Assembly: GCA_938008535.1 (NCBI GenBank)
Contig: CALLKF010000135.1
Span: 1-50,485 of the forward strand
DNA length: 50,485 nucleotides
Direction: 5' to 3'
DNA from: an uncultured Saprospirales bacterium
GTDB taxonomy: Bacteria; Bacteroidota; Bacteroidia; Chitinophagales; JADIYW01
This document shows, piece by piece, positions 35,225 through 44,491 of the stretch. The notes under the pieces were generated by a model. That model was not told the DNA's origin and did no database searches. It saw only the letters and a list, made by a program, of their open reading frames with translations. Made by a program: the position numbers and the translations under genes. Positions within the stretch are counted from its first letter, which is position 1. Every line of letters begins with the position of its first letter.

Positions 35225-36097
35225 TTAAAACTTAATTCTTTCTACACCAACCCATTCGTCAGAAGTGCTACTCCATCCATCGTAGTGTATAAAATATTTT
35301 TTCGCTTTGTCGTTAACTTGTATAATAGTTGCATCGTACCAATTGCCAGTCCACGAAACTTTTACTTTGCGACCTAGTATTTTGCTGCTTCTAATTCTAT
35401 CAGCAGTTACTACTTCATCAAACGCAGCAGACATGCCAACGTAGCGAACTTTGTAGCTTCCGTTTACAACTTCTAAAATACTTGCTGGCATCCATTTTGA
35501 ACCCAAAATTACTTGTACTTTTTCTAATTTTGCATAAGCTGGTGTTGGTGAAGTTGTGATAGTTACCGTAGTTGGTTTCGTACTATAAACCGTATCAATT
35601 TTCCCTTTAAATATAGTATCGATTTTTCCTTTTGTAAGAATGGTAACTGTATCAATTTTGTATTTATAAACTGTGTCTGTTTTATTTCTCAAAATCGTTA
35701 CTACATCAGCAATATTATATTTATAAACGGTATCAATTTTATTTTTTAAAATCGTCACTACATCTGTATTGTACTTATACAACGTATCCGTTTTATTTCT
35801 AAGTATGGTAATAGTATCACGTTTGTATTTGTAAACAGTATCAATTTTAACAACAAGAAAATTAGCTGTATCATTTTTATTTGGACTCAAAAACATTACT
35901 CTATCTGCAGCAACTACTTCATCAGCCAAAAACCATGCATCATAATCTACTAAGTATGTGCCGTTGCTGTAACTAATTAATTTGCCAGGTTCCCATTTCC
36001 CATCTTTGTTAATTTGGATTCTGTCGCCAGTTTTTTGAGCTGCTGCATTAAAAATAAATGCTAAAAAGAGTGTTGCAAGAAGTAGATTTTTTTTCAT
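35225..36097 (-). CDS. Secreted Tudor-knot-like protein with IDTVYKY repeats
   Basis: This 290-residue protein has a signal peptide (MKKNLLLATLFLAFIFNAAA). It has three small SH3-like barrels of the Tudor-knot/agenet type: residues about 23-69 (GKWEPGKLISYSNGTYLVDY, then DEVVAADRV), about 190-235 (SKWMPASILEVVNGSYKVRY) and about 240-290 (GNWYDATIIQVNDKAKKYFI, then HYDGW and DEWVGVERI). A linker at about 80-175 is built from near-identical units of 18-19 residues around DTVYKYKIDTVTILRNK. Tudor-knot domains in eukaryotes bind chromatin or RNA; an exported bacterial version must bind something else. The ligand is unknown. The gene is convergent with the helicase gene and stands alone. Confidence 0.85.
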   Translation of the reverse strand: MKKNLLLATLFLAFIFNAAAQKTGDRIQINKDGKWEPGKLISYSNGTYLVDYDAWFLADEVVAADRVMFLSPNKNDTANFLVVKIDTVYKYKRDTITILRNKTDTLYKYNTDVVTILKNKIDTVYKYNIADVVTILRNKTDTVYKYKIDTVTILTKGKIDTIFKGKIDTVYSTKPTTVTITTSPTPAYAKLEKVQVILGSKWMPASILEVVNGSYKVRYVGMSAAFDEVVTADRIRSSKILGRKVKVSWTGNWYDATIIQVNDKAKKYFIHYDGWSSTSDEWVGVERIKF

Positions 36098-36300
36098 GAT
36101 TTTTGATTTAAAGGTTTATAAAAATAATTAAATAGATTGATAAAATGTAATTTATGAATTAGTTATTTTAACAATGCGTTACATTTATCGTGCCAAAAAT
36201 TGTAAGTTTATTGTTTATAATTCATTCCATCTTAAACAGAAAAAATCTTTAATTCATTAACACTTATTATTATCTTGTAAAAAAATTGACTTACTTAATT

Positions 36301-36969
36301 ATGAACAAACTATTTTTATTGCCTGGCTTTGGAGAAGATACTTTTTGTTTCAACGAACTCACTGCTTTAATAAACAATCACGAATTTATTCATGTTGATT
36401 ACAGACTTGTTTTAGATAAATTTACATTTCCTTTTATTACTGTAAAACAATTCGCAACTCAATTAATAAAATTCTATAACATTCAACCGAATGATAAAAT
36501 TATCGGTCATTCAATGGGTGGCTATTTTGCATTTCAAATTCGCGAACTTCAAGGAAATGCAATTTGCATGATTGGCTCTTTCAACGATCCTAAAAAAGTA
36601 TTGCATATGGTTCCGCAATTTCCTAGAATAACACTATTTGCTGCATTTACAGGTTTGGTAAAAAATCAATATTTAAAAAATTATTTACTTAAAAAGATAA
36701 AAAACGAAAATTACCGAAAAATTCAATCTTATATAATGGATAATTTTGATTCGTTTTCAGATAAACAATTAGCACTAATCATTGAAATGACTTTCGAAAA
36801 TAAAATACTATCAACACTACCAAATCCTTTACGTATCCATGATAAAGCAGATCGAATTGTTGCAGCGCCAGATGAAGAATTTATACAAGTAAATGGTGGA
36901 CATTTTTGTTTAAATTTATTTCCGAATGAAACATTTGAAGCAATGACAGATTTTTTAAAAATTGATTAA
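36301..36969 (+). CDS. Alpha/beta-hydrolase
   Basis: Starting at the ATG at 36301 gives 222 residues. A TTG five codons earlier is possible but unneeded. The nucleophile elbow is Ser71 in GHSMGGYF. LLPGFGED at residues 6-13 forms the oxyanion side, and the late NGGHF near residue 205 supplies the catalytic histidine. The enzyme probably hydrolyses a small ester or thioester in the cytoplasm. It ends 5 bases before the desaturase gene, so the two form an operon and may act in the same lipid or acyl-thioester route. The substrate is unknown. Confidence 0.88.
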   Translation: MNKLFLLPGFGEDTFCFNELTALINNHEFIHVDYRLVLDKFTFPFITVKQFATQLIKFYNIQPNDKIIGHSMGGYFAFQIRELQGNAICMIGSFNDPKKVLHMVPQFPRITLFAAFTGLVKNQYLKNYLLKKIKNENYRKIQSYIMDNFDSFSDKQLALIIEMTFENKILSTLPNPLRIHDKADRIVAAPDEEFIQVNGGHFCLNLFPNETFEAMTDFLKID

Positions 36970-36974
36970 TAAAA

Positions 36975-38030
36975 ATGGCAACCACTTATAATAATTGGGA
37001 ATTTAATGTTAAACCTGAAAACCATCAGGTAGTGAAATACAAGCAAATCATCAATGAATATCTAACCAAAGATGAAATAAAAAAATTGCACGAAAAATCA
37101 GATTGGAAAGGGTTTATGGAGGTTGCTTCTGTTTGGTTTTGGATAATTTTTTCTTTTGTATTAGTAGCAGTTGTTCCTTATTTTACAACCAGCAAAATCG
37201 CTTTTGTAGCAAGCATTATTGTTGCACTTTTTATTATTGGTGGCAAGCAATTAGGGTGCGCAATCATCATGCACGATGCGTCACATTATTCATTATTTAA
37301 AACTAAAAAATACAATGATTGGTTTGGTAATTTTTTTGGTGCATATCCAATCTTTAATAACATAGAACAATATCGACCTTATCATTTTCAGCATCACATT
37401 GCAACAGGCACTTCAGACGACCCAGATTTAGGTTTAACTGCTGGTTATCCAACTAAATTATTAAGTATGTTGCGCAAATTATTCAGAGATTTAATTGGTT
37501 TAACTGGCATCAAAGCAAACTTCGGTTTAGCATCTATGCATCTTGGTTTTATAAAATATAATTTAGGAAATTTTATCGAAAAAATACCTGTAGAGAATCG
37601 TCCATGGAAAGTAATTTTTAGAAATTCATATTACAATCTTCGTGGTGGCATTTTATTCCATATAATTTTATTTTCTATCTTATTTTTATGTGAAAAATAC
37701 TGGTTATACTTTTTATGGATTGGCGCATATTTTACCACTTATAATTTTAGTTTACGAGTACGCTCTATTGCAGAACATTCTGTTGTTGAAGACCAAAGTG
37801 ATCCATATAAAAACACACGCACCACTTATGCTAATTTCATTGAGCAAATTTTGTTTGCACCATTGAATGTCAACTATCATTTAGAACATCATTTTTTACA
37901 AAATATGCCTTCTTACAATTCACCAAAACTGCATGAATTATTGAAAGAACGCGGCTTTTATAAGTTTGGTTTATTAAAACAAAATTATTGGCAGATTATA
38001 AAAATGGCTGTTGTAGAAAACAAGAAATAA
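36975..38030 (+). CDS. Membrane fatty acid desaturase family protein
   Basis: This 351-residue integral membrane enzyme has the three histidine boxes of the di-iron desaturase/hydroxylase family: HDASH at residues 100-104, HFQHH at 137-141 and HLEHH at 302-306. At least four hydrophobic segments (about 52-70, 74-95, 220-250) span the membrane. It uses oxygen and an electron donor to insert a double bond or hydroxyl into an acyl or similar chain. A 2Fe-2S ferredoxin gene at 42315 could supply electrons, but this is only inferred. It lies 5 bases after the alpha/beta-hydrolase gene. The substrate could be phospholipid acyl chains, carotenoids or sphingolipid-like compounds. Confidence 0.9.
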   Translation: MATTYNNWEFNVKPENHQVVKYKQIINEYLTKDEIKKLHEKSDWKGFMEVASVWFWIIFSFVLVAVVPYFTTSKIAFVASIIVALFIIGGKQLGCAIIMHDASHYSLFKTKKYNDWFGNFFGAYPIFNNIEQYRPYHFQHHIATGTSDDPDLGLTAGYPTKLLSMLRKLFRDLIGLTGIKANFGLASMHLGFIKYNLGNFIEKIPVENRPWKVIFRNSYYNLRGGILFHIILFSILFLCEKYWLYFLWIGAYFTTYNFSLRVRSIAEHSVVEDQSDPYKNTRTTYANFIEQILFAPLNVNYHLEHHFLQNMPSYNSPKLHELLKERGFYKFGLLKQNYWQIIKMAVVENKK

Positions 38031-38166
38031 TAATTTCTAAATTCTAACTATTTTCATTTTTGTTGTTGATTAAAAACTTATTTCAATTGAACTAACTTTT
38101 GTTTAAAAGTAAATTTATTTTAAAAATCCTTTCGTCGTAAATTGTTAAACATAAATTTATAAAACA

Positions 38167-39402
38167 ATGTCAGAAACGCAAAACAAAGGTTTAAAACTGT
38201 TGATATTAGTAGCTGCTCTCGGCTATTTTGTTGATGTTTATGATTTAGTATTATTCGGTGTTATTCGTGTTATAAGTTTAAAAGGAATCGGCATTACATC
38301 AGATGCAGACATTGCTACGTACGGAAAAATGTTGTTCAATTACCAAATGTATGGTATGCTTATTGGTGGCATTTTTTGGGGAATTTTAGGCGATAAGAAA
38401 GGCCGACTTTCTGTATTATTTGGATCCATCTTTTTATACTCAATAGCCAATGTTTTAAACGGAATGATTACAACTATTGAGCAATATACAATATTACGTT
38501 TCATTGCTGGTTTCGGTTTGGCTGGCGAACTTGGCGCAGGCATTACATTAGTAAGTGAAAGCATGAGCAAAGAAAAACGCGGCTACGGAACTACAATTAT
38601 TGCCAGCGTTGGTGTCATTGGTGCTGTTGTTGCTAGTTTGTTAGCATCGTATCCAGATTTAATTAATTGGCGAACCAATTACTATATTGGTGGTGCAATG
38701 GGTTTTGCATTGTTGATTATGCGTATCGGTGTTGCCGAATCAAGTATGTATAAAAATTTGGATCAAGAAAAAACAGTTTCAAAGGGAAATTTCTTATCGC
38801 TGTTCCGTAATTTTTCTACTTTTTCAAAATATTTTTCTGTAATAATTGTTGGCATTCCAATTTGGTATTGCATAAACACCTTTGTGTTTTTTTCCAAAGA
38901 AATGGGACAAGCCATGAATATGACAGACATTCCTGTTCCAGCAAAAGCGATCATGTTTAATTATATTGGTTTGTGTTTTGGTGATATTGCCAGCGGTTTA
39001 ATTAGTCAATATTTAAAAAGCAGAAAAAAAGCCATTCTTTTATTTTTATGCTTGTCAATTTTATCTATCACATTTTATCTAACTGTTGGAAAACAAAATC
39101 TTACTTATTTTTATATTGCATGCACCATTGTTGGATTCACTGCAGGATATTGGGCAGTTTTCAATATTACAGCATCCGAACAATTTGGCACCAATTTACG
39201 TGCAACTGTAACAACATCAACGCCTAATTTTGTACGTGGTGCAGTTCCTTTGGTCAATATTTTGGCAGGTGGATTTATTAGCAATGGACAATCTTACATC
39301 AATTCTTACTTGTATGTCGGTGCAATTGTGTTCGGATTGGCTTTTATAGCTTTACTAACTTTGAAAGAAACTTTCTCAAAAGATTTAAATTATGTTGAAT
39401 AA
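38167..39402 (+). CDS. MFS metabolite transporter
   Basis: This 411-residue major facilitator protein has 12 expected transmembrane segments. Motif A is GDKKGRLSVLFGS after TM2, and the FGLAGELGAGITLVSESMSKEKRG stretch after TM4 is typical of the metabolite:proton symporter group. The second half has a SRKKAILLF loop. The substrate cannot be determined; the group carries organic acids, sugars or aromatic acids by proton symport. A 136-base spacer precedes it and no partner enzyme is adjacent, so it appears to be a monocistronic uptake gene. Confidence 0.93.
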   Translation: MSETQNKGLKLLILVAALGYFVDVYDLVLFGVIRVISLKGIGITSDADIATYGKMLFNYQMYGMLIGGIFWGILGDKKGRLSVLFGSIFLYSIANVLNGMITTIEQYTILRFIAGFGLAGELGAGITLVSESMSKEKRGYGTTIIASVGVIGAVVASLLASYPDLINWRTNYYIGGAMGFALLIMRIGVAESSMYKNLDQEKTVSKGNFLSLFRNFSTFSKYFSVIIVGIPIWYCINTFVFFSKEMGQAMNMTDIPVPAKAIMFNYIGLCFGDIASGLISQYLKSRKKAILLFLCLSILSITFYLTVGKQNLTYFYIACTIVGFTAGYWAVFNITASEQFGTNLRATVTTSTPNFVRGAVPLVNILAGGFISNGQSYINSYLYVGAIVFGLAFIALLTLKETFSKDLNYVE

Positions 39403-39423
39403 ACTTTAAATCTTTAGTAGTTT

Positions 39424-39455
39424 TTTGCATTTTTTCTTAATAATTGTTATCTTTA
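39424..39455 (+). promoter_or_regulatory. Promoter of the OmpA-family gene
   Basis: TTTG at 39424-39427 and TATCTTTA at 39448-39455 are separated by 20 bases. This is the spacing of the Bacteroidota -33/-7 promoter, with one mismatch in the -7 box. A leader of about 105 bases would follow. It is the best two-box promoter in the window. Confidence 0.6.
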
Positions 39456-39569
39456 TCAAAATTATCATAACTATAGTAAAATAAAATATCTTTAAAAACA
39501 GTACAAAAATACCACCTTGTATAAAAGATATTTGATTTATTGCATTTGAAAAACAATAAACTAAAACAA

Positions 39570-41192
39570 ATGAAAACAAACTTTAAACACCTTTTTCTAA
39601 CTATTATCTGTGTTGCTTTCGCAACTGCTTCTTTTGCTCAAAAGTCTAAAAAAGACAATGGTGTTGGTGTAGCTGGCGATGCCAATTCTTCTACAATGAC
39701 AGTGAAACAAGCAAAAAAGTACTACAAAGTAGATTCAAAAAAATATCTACAAGATTGGAATTTAATTATTCATGGTGGTGCCACAGTTCCATTCACAGAT
39801 TTAAGAAGTTATGACTGGTTTCGTCAAACTAAAAAACCAAGTGAGGTACAATGGGACGCAGGTATTGGTTTAACAAAAATGTTTAATAGCGCATTTGGTT
39901 TAAATATTGATTATACATTAGGAAAAGTTTCTGGAAGAACAGTTGAAAAAGGTGGTTTCGCTGAAGACAGACAATATTGGAAACAATTAGGATTCGACCA
40001 ACCTGTTTATTTCAAAACATCCATTTTTCACATGGCAAGTTTAAGCGCTTATATAGATTGGATGGGTATTGGAATGGGTTACAATTCTTATATAAAATCT
40101 AAAATTACAGGCAAACCAGTAAAAGCTCGCAGATTTGCAGTATATACAAAATTAGGTATCGGTTTTTGGCGTGGTTCTTCTCAAATATATAATGTAAAAG
40201 ATGATAAACCAATTGCAAACAATCAATATACACGTGGTTTTACAAATAAATTTACAGAAGTTATTTTTCCTCTAGCAATGGGTATGAAATTTAAAGTAAC
40301 AAAAATGTTTGATATTGGTGTTGAAAGCCAATTCGTATTTATGAACTCTGACAAATTAGATGCATTTAACTTTACTGGTAGCAATACAAACGGAAAAGTT
40401 GTAAACTCGCTATCTAAAATTAATAGAGACGCATTTGCAGATGTTAGTATTCAATTCATATACAAATTTGGTAGAATTGGTGCACAAAAAGAACATGTTG
40501 AATGGGTAAATCCATTAGCGTTTATTATGGCTGACCAAAAAACAGAGAAGAAAAAAGATGAATTAAAAGATACTGATGGTGATGGCGTTTTAGATATCCT
40601 TGATAAAGAACCAACAACACCTGAAGGTTATGCAGTAGATGCTCATGGTGTAACATTAGATAGCGATAAAGATGGTTGTCCAGATTCTAAAGATGCTGAA
40701 CCATTCTCTTCTCCAAATTTCCCAATCGTAGACTGTAAAAACGTTTTACCTGTTGTTGAAACACCAACTGTATCTGTACCAGGAAAAACTGGAGCTGCTT
40801 ATGATGATGAAGTGTTGACTAAACGCGTAAAACAAGTTGAAGAAAACTTATGGAAGCTAACTTCTATTTATTATGATTTAAATAAAGCAAACATCACTGC
40901 TGCTGCAAATGCAGAATTGAAAAAAGTAGGTGTGATAATGGCTACAAATCCAGATTTAAAAGTGAATGTTCAAGGACATACTGATACAAGAGGTTCTGTT
41001 GAATACAACGATAAACTTTCTCAAAATCGTGTAAATTCTGCAATTAAATTCTTAAAAGATAATTATGGAGTGACTGAAGATAGATTTATCAAATTACCAT
41101 TAGGTAAAACAGATCCTTTAGTAAAAGATGCAGCAAGTGAAGGTCAACACCAAGTTAATAGACGTGTTGATTTCACACCTGTTAAACAATAA
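39570..41192 (+). CDS. OmpA-family outer-membrane protein
   Basis: Starting at the ATG at 39570 gives 540 residues with a signal peptide (MKTNFKHLFLTIICVAFATASFAQ). An ATG is not available for the TTG-started 10-residue extension, which was rejected. Residues about 65-320 resemble an outer-membrane beta-barrel with alternating aromatic strands. A thrombospondin type-3-like calcium-binding stretch follows (DTDGDGVLDILDKEP and DSDKDGCPDSKDAEP, about 340-395). The C-terminal OmpA domain (VQGHTDTRGSVEYNDKLSQN, near 475-495) binds peptidoglycan. It is likely an abundant structural porin. It has a good promoter and a strong terminator of its own. Confidence 0.93.
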   Translation: MKTNFKHLFLTIICVAFATASFAQKSKKDNGVGVAGDANSSTMTVKQAKKYYKVDSKKYLQDWNLIIHGGATVPFTDLRSYDWFRQTKKPSEVQWDAGIGLTKMFNSAFGLNIDYTLGKVSGRTVEKGGFAEDRQYWKQLGFDQPVYFKTSIFHMASLSAYIDWMGIGMGYNSYIKSKITGKPVKARRFAVYTKLGIGFWRGSSQIYNVKDDKPIANNQYTRGFTNKFTEVIFPLAMGMKFKVTKMFDIGVESQFVFMNSDKLDAFNFTGSNTNGKVVNSLSKINRDAFADVSIQFIYKFGRIGAQKEHVEWVNPLAFIMADQKTEKKKDELKDTDGDGVLDILDKEPTTPEGYAVDAHGVTLDSDKDGCPDSKDAEPFSSPNFPIVDCKNVLPVVETPTVSVPGKTGAAYDDEVLTKRVKQVEENLWKLTSIYYDLNKANITAAANAELKKVGVIMATNPDLKVNVQGHTDTRGSVEYNDKLSQNRVNSAIKFLKDNYGVTEDRFIKLPLGKTDPLVKDAASEGQHQVNRRVDFTPVKQ

Positions 41193-41213
41193 TTTAATTT
41201 CACTGTTTATACA

Positions 41214-41244
41214 AAACCTGTTAGTTTTACTAACAGGTTTTTTT
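41214..41244 (+). terminator. Intrinsic terminator of the OmpA-family gene
   Basis: AAACCTGTTAGT and ACTAACAGGTTT form a perfect 12-bp stem around TTT, followed by a T-run. It lies just before the MBL-fold gene starts at 41255. Confidence 0.94.
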
Positions 41245-41254
41245 ATTCTAATTT

Positions 41255-42238
41255 ATGAAAACATACCAATTTAATGCTTATTTAAAATTTATCAGAAACG
41301 ATATAAAAGGCAACTTAGTAATCGATAATGAGTTTGTTTTTGATGTAAAAAAAGACAAATTGCCATTTCAAAATTTAGCAAAATGGATGCTGACTCCAAA
41401 TCCACAACGTGCTGAAAAGAAACGCGACACCTTTACGCCTACTGTAATTTCAAACAGTTCTTTTATTGAAAACTTAACTGATAAAATTGTTTGGGTTGGA
41501 CATTCATCTTTTTATATGCAACTCAACAACAAGCATATTTTAACTGATCCTGTTTTTTATGATTTAACACCATTTTTAAAACGTAAACATAAATTACCTT
41601 GTCCAATTTCAACGTTTACGAATATCGATTATATTTTGCTTTCTCACGGACATCGCGATCATTTAGACGAACCGACTTTAAAAAAATTAGCGAAACAAAA
41701 TCCAAATTGCGAAGTGCTTTGTCCATTAGGTTTTGATAAAATGCTTCGTAAACTTGGCTTCACCAATATTCAGGAAGCTGCGTGGTGGCAGCAATATAAT
41801 GTAGAAGATTTAGACATTACTTTTTTACCGGCAAAGCACTGGAACAGACGATTTGTTACCGATTACAACACCACACTTTGGGGCAGCTTTGCCATTCAAT
41901 CATCGTCTAAAACTATCTATTTTGCTGGTGATACAGGTTACGACAAACATTTTACTGAAATCAACAAATACTTTTCTGAATTTGATGTTTGCCTGATGCC
42001 GGTTGGTGCATATAAGCCAAAATTTGTAATGGAATGGGCACATACATCACCTGAAGAATCGGTACAAGGATTTCATGAATTGAAAGGGAAAACATTTATT
42101 CCAATGCACTACGGAACATTTGATTTGTCAGATGAACCAGCATCTGAACCAGCAAAAATATTACAACAATTAGAAAAAGAAAACGCCATCAACGGAACAT
42201 TGAAAGTGCTGCATGTTGGCGAAGAATTTTTGATATAA
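41255..42238 (+). CDS. MBL-fold metallohydrolase (UlaG/NAPE-PLD-like)
   Basis: This 327-residue protein has the zinc motif SHGHRDHLDEPT, the N-terminal WVGHSSFYMQLNNKHILTDP pattern, YFAGDTGYD for the bridging acidic residue and PMHYGTF for the last histidine. This is the set found in UlaG and NAPE-PLD type enzymes. It hydrolyses a phosphoester or lactone; the substrate is unknown. There is no signal peptide, so it acts in the cytoplasm. A terminator separates it from the OmpA gene upstream, and the ferredoxin gene downstream is on the other strand. Confidence 0.92.
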   Translation: MKTYQFNAYLKFIRNDIKGNLVIDNEFVFDVKKDKLPFQNLAKWMLTPNPQRAEKKRDTFTPTVISNSSFIENLTDKIVWVGHSSFYMQLNNKHILTDPVFYDLTPFLKRKHKLPCPISTFTNIDYILLSHGHRDHLDEPTLKKLAKQNPNCEVLCPLGFDKMLRKLGFTNIQEAAWWQQYNVEDLDITFLPAKHWNRRFVTDYNTTLWGSFAIQSSSKTIYFAGDTGYDKHFTEINKYFSEFDVCLMPVGAYKPKFVMEWAHTSPEESVQGFHELKGKTFIPMHYGTFDLSDEPASEPAKILQQLEKENAINGTLKVLHVGEEFLI

Positions 42239-42314
42239 GTGAATGTGTTCCGATAATTCGGAAGTGAAAGTAATTTTTTTCTCAAGACTCACAACTTACG
42301 ACTCACGACTCTTT

Positions 42315-42593
42315 TTAACCTTCATCATAATTAACTGTACAATTTGATTTTGGATGTGATTGGCACGTTAAAATAAAACCTTCTTCAATTTCTTCTTCTG
42401 TTAATGGTTCATCATCATCCATTTTAACTTCACCTTCAATGAGCTTGGCTTTGCAACTACAACACGCAGCCACACGGCAAGCATATGGTGGATCTAAGTT
42501 TGCATCTATTGCTGCTTCTAAAATTGTTTCACCTTCTTTAACGCTTATTTCATGCGTATTTCCATCTAATATTACTTTTACTGAATATGTCAT
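42315..42593 (-). CDS. 2Fe-2S ferredoxin (plant/PaaE type)
   Basis: This 92-residue beta-grasp protein binds a 2Fe-2S cluster through Cys39, Cys44, Cys47 and Cys77 (YACRVAACCSC and LTC), the spacing of plant-type ferredoxins and of the PaaE C-terminal domain. Cys45 and Cys85 are extra cysteines. It carries single electrons in the cytoplasm. It could serve the desaturase at 36975 or other oxygenases, and it is a less likely partner of the 2-oxoacid:ferredoxin oxidoreductase downstream, which usually needs 4Fe-4S ferredoxins. It is transcribed alone, opposite to both neighbours. Confidence 0.93.
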   Translation of the reverse strand: MTYSVKVILDGNTHEISVKEGETILEAAIDANLDPPYACRVAACCSCKAKLIEGEVKMDDDEPLTEEEIEEGFILTCQSHPKSNCTVNYDEG

Positions 42594-42743
42594 TATATAT
42601 TTATGTTCTTTTACTGAAAATCAAAAATAATCATTTCCATCCATAAACCAAATTAAGTTCTGAATAGTTCAAAAAGAATTTACATAAGTTTAGGTATTTT
42701 TTTAGGTTTTTAAATCAGTATATTTATCGTATAAAATATAAAA

Positions 42744-44489
42744 ATGCAAACTACTATTATTCGCAACGGACTTTATTTTGATGGCTTAGGAAATAAAGGC
42801 ATTAAAAAAGATATTGTTATAAAAGATAATAAAATTGATGCCGTTTTAGATGTGGCGCCACCTATCGAAAACGCTAAAGAAATTGATGCTACCAACCAGT
42901 GGATAATGCCGGGTTTGCTGGATATTCATGCGCATTACGATGCGGAAGTGGAAGTGATGCCTGCGTTGGAAGAATCGGTGCGACATGGCGTAACTACAGT
43001 GGTTATTGGCAATTGCTCGTTGTCGGCAGCGCTTGGAAAAGATACCGAAATTGTGGATCTGTTTGCGCGCGTAGAAAATATTCCTGCAAAAGTATTGAGC
43101 CACTGGATGCTTGGAAATATTAAATGGAAAAATGTGCGTGAGTATTACGAACATTTAGATACGGTTCCGGTTGGGCCAAACATTGCTACGTTTTTAGGTC
43201 ACTCTAATTTGCGCATGCATGTGATGGGTTTGGATAGAAGTTTTATGCAAAAAAACGCCAGCGAAGAAGAGTTGCAGCAAATGGAAAAAATTGTAGCTGA
43301 TGCTATGGAAGTTGGTTATCTTGGCATATCTATAGATATGTTGCCATTTCACCGTTGGGCTGGTGTTTATAGTGAAAAATATTTAGGTTTCTCTGTACCA
43401 TCACAGCGTGCTGCCAAATCTGAATATGCAAGACTAGCAGATGTGGTACGCAAAAAAAACAGAGTTTTACAAATTACACCAAATGCAATTGAAAAAACTT
43501 CTTTTGCAACTATTTTAAGATTAAGCCAAGGTGGATTTTTCAAAAAGTCTTTAAAAACAACCATTGTTGCTGCGTTAGATTTAAAATCGAATGAAAGAAT
43601 TTATAATTTATTGAAACTTTTAGGATTTTTAGGCAACACCGTTTTACGTACTAAAATGAAATTTCAAACATTGTCTGTTCCATTTTTAAATTATGGTGAT
43701 GGACCTGTGACACCATTATTTGAAGAGTTTCCTTCTATGATAAAAGCCATCGGTATGTCTGAAGAAGACAGAAGTAAATTATTTAAAGATCCAGAATTTA
43801 GAAAGGTATTTGTAAACGAATGGAATGATAAATCGGCATCTGTTTTTCCAAAGGCATTGAAAGAAATGTGGATTGTGAAATCACCAATTGCATCGCATGT
43901 TGGCAAAAATTTTGAGCAAGTGGCAATTGAAGCAAACGTTGAACCTGTAGAACATTTTATGAATTTATTGGCTGAACATGATACGCGCATTCGCTGGAAA
44001 TGCGAAACATCTAATCACCGCGAAAGTGTGCGTATGGAGTTGTTATCGAATAAACATTGTTTGCCTGGCTTCAACGATTCTGGAGCACATAATTTAAATA
44101 TGGCGTTTCATGATGGTGGTTTGCATTTATTAAAACAAGCTGTAAATCATCCAGATATTTTACCAATAGAACAAGCGATTTACAGAATTACGAAAGAAGC
44201 TGCTGATTTTTTTGGAATTGATGCTGGCGATATTTCTGTTGGCAAACGCGCAGATTTAATTATCATTGATCCATCAAAATTACAAACAGATTTAAATACC
44301 GAACCAATCGAAGATTTTCATCCACATTTTGAAGGTTCTTATCGATTGATAAAACGCAGCGGCAAAGTAGTGCAGCATGTTTTCATTAATGGCAACGAAG
44401 CATACACAAACAATGGTGTGGTTGCTTTCCACAAAGATTTAGGTAAGAAAAAAATATTCGGACAATTGTTGCGTAGCACTTGGAATTAA
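42744..44489 (+). CDS. Amidohydrolase family protein (D-aminoacylase-like)
   Basis: This 581-residue TIM-barrel metal-dependent hydrolase has the N-terminal TTIIRNGLYFDGLGNKGIKK strand motif of the D-aminoacylase/dihydroorotase superfamily. The first metal site is LLDIHAHYDAE near residues 58-68. HGVTTVVIGNCSLS follows near 85-98, and the late FNDSGAHNLNM near 441 supplies the catalytic acid residue. The C-terminal GDISVGKRADLIIIDPSKL closes the fold. Members remove N-acyl groups from D-amino acids or similar substrates; the substrate here is unknown. It is monocistronic, convergent with the LprI-like gene. Confidence 0.9.
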   Translation: MQTTIIRNGLYFDGLGNKGIKKDIVIKDNKIDAVLDVAPPIENAKEIDATNQWIMPGLLDIHAHYDAEVEVMPALEESVRHGVTTVVIGNCSLSAALGKDTEIVDLFARVENIPAKVLSHWMLGNIKWKNVREYYEHLDTVPVGPNIATFLGHSNLRMHVMGLDRSFMQKNASEEELQQMEKIVADAMEVGYLGISIDMLPFHRWAGVYSEKYLGFSVPSQRAAKSEYARLADVVRKKNRVLQITPNAIEKTSFATILRLSQGGFFKKSLKTTIVAALDLKSNERIYNLLKLLGFLGNTVLRTKMKFQTLSVPFLNYGDGPVTPLFEEFPSMIKAIGMSEEDRSKLFKDPEFRKVFVNEWNDKSASVFPKALKEMWIVKSPIASHVGKNFEQVAIEANVEPVEHFMNLLAEHDTRIRWKCETSNHRESVRMELLSNKHCLPGFNDSGAHNLNMAFHDGGLHLLKQAVNHPDILPIEQAIYRITKEAADFFGIDAGDISVGKRADLIIIDPSKLQTDLNTEPIEDFHPHFEGSYRLIKRSGKVVQHVFINGNEAYTNNGVVAFHKDLGKKKIFGQLLRSTWN

Positions 44490-44491
44490 AA

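Noticed and set aside
42846..43154. 102-codon minus-strand open frame inside the amidohydrolase gene
   Set aside because: It is antisense to the conserved metal-binding region of the amidohydrolase, with no family features.
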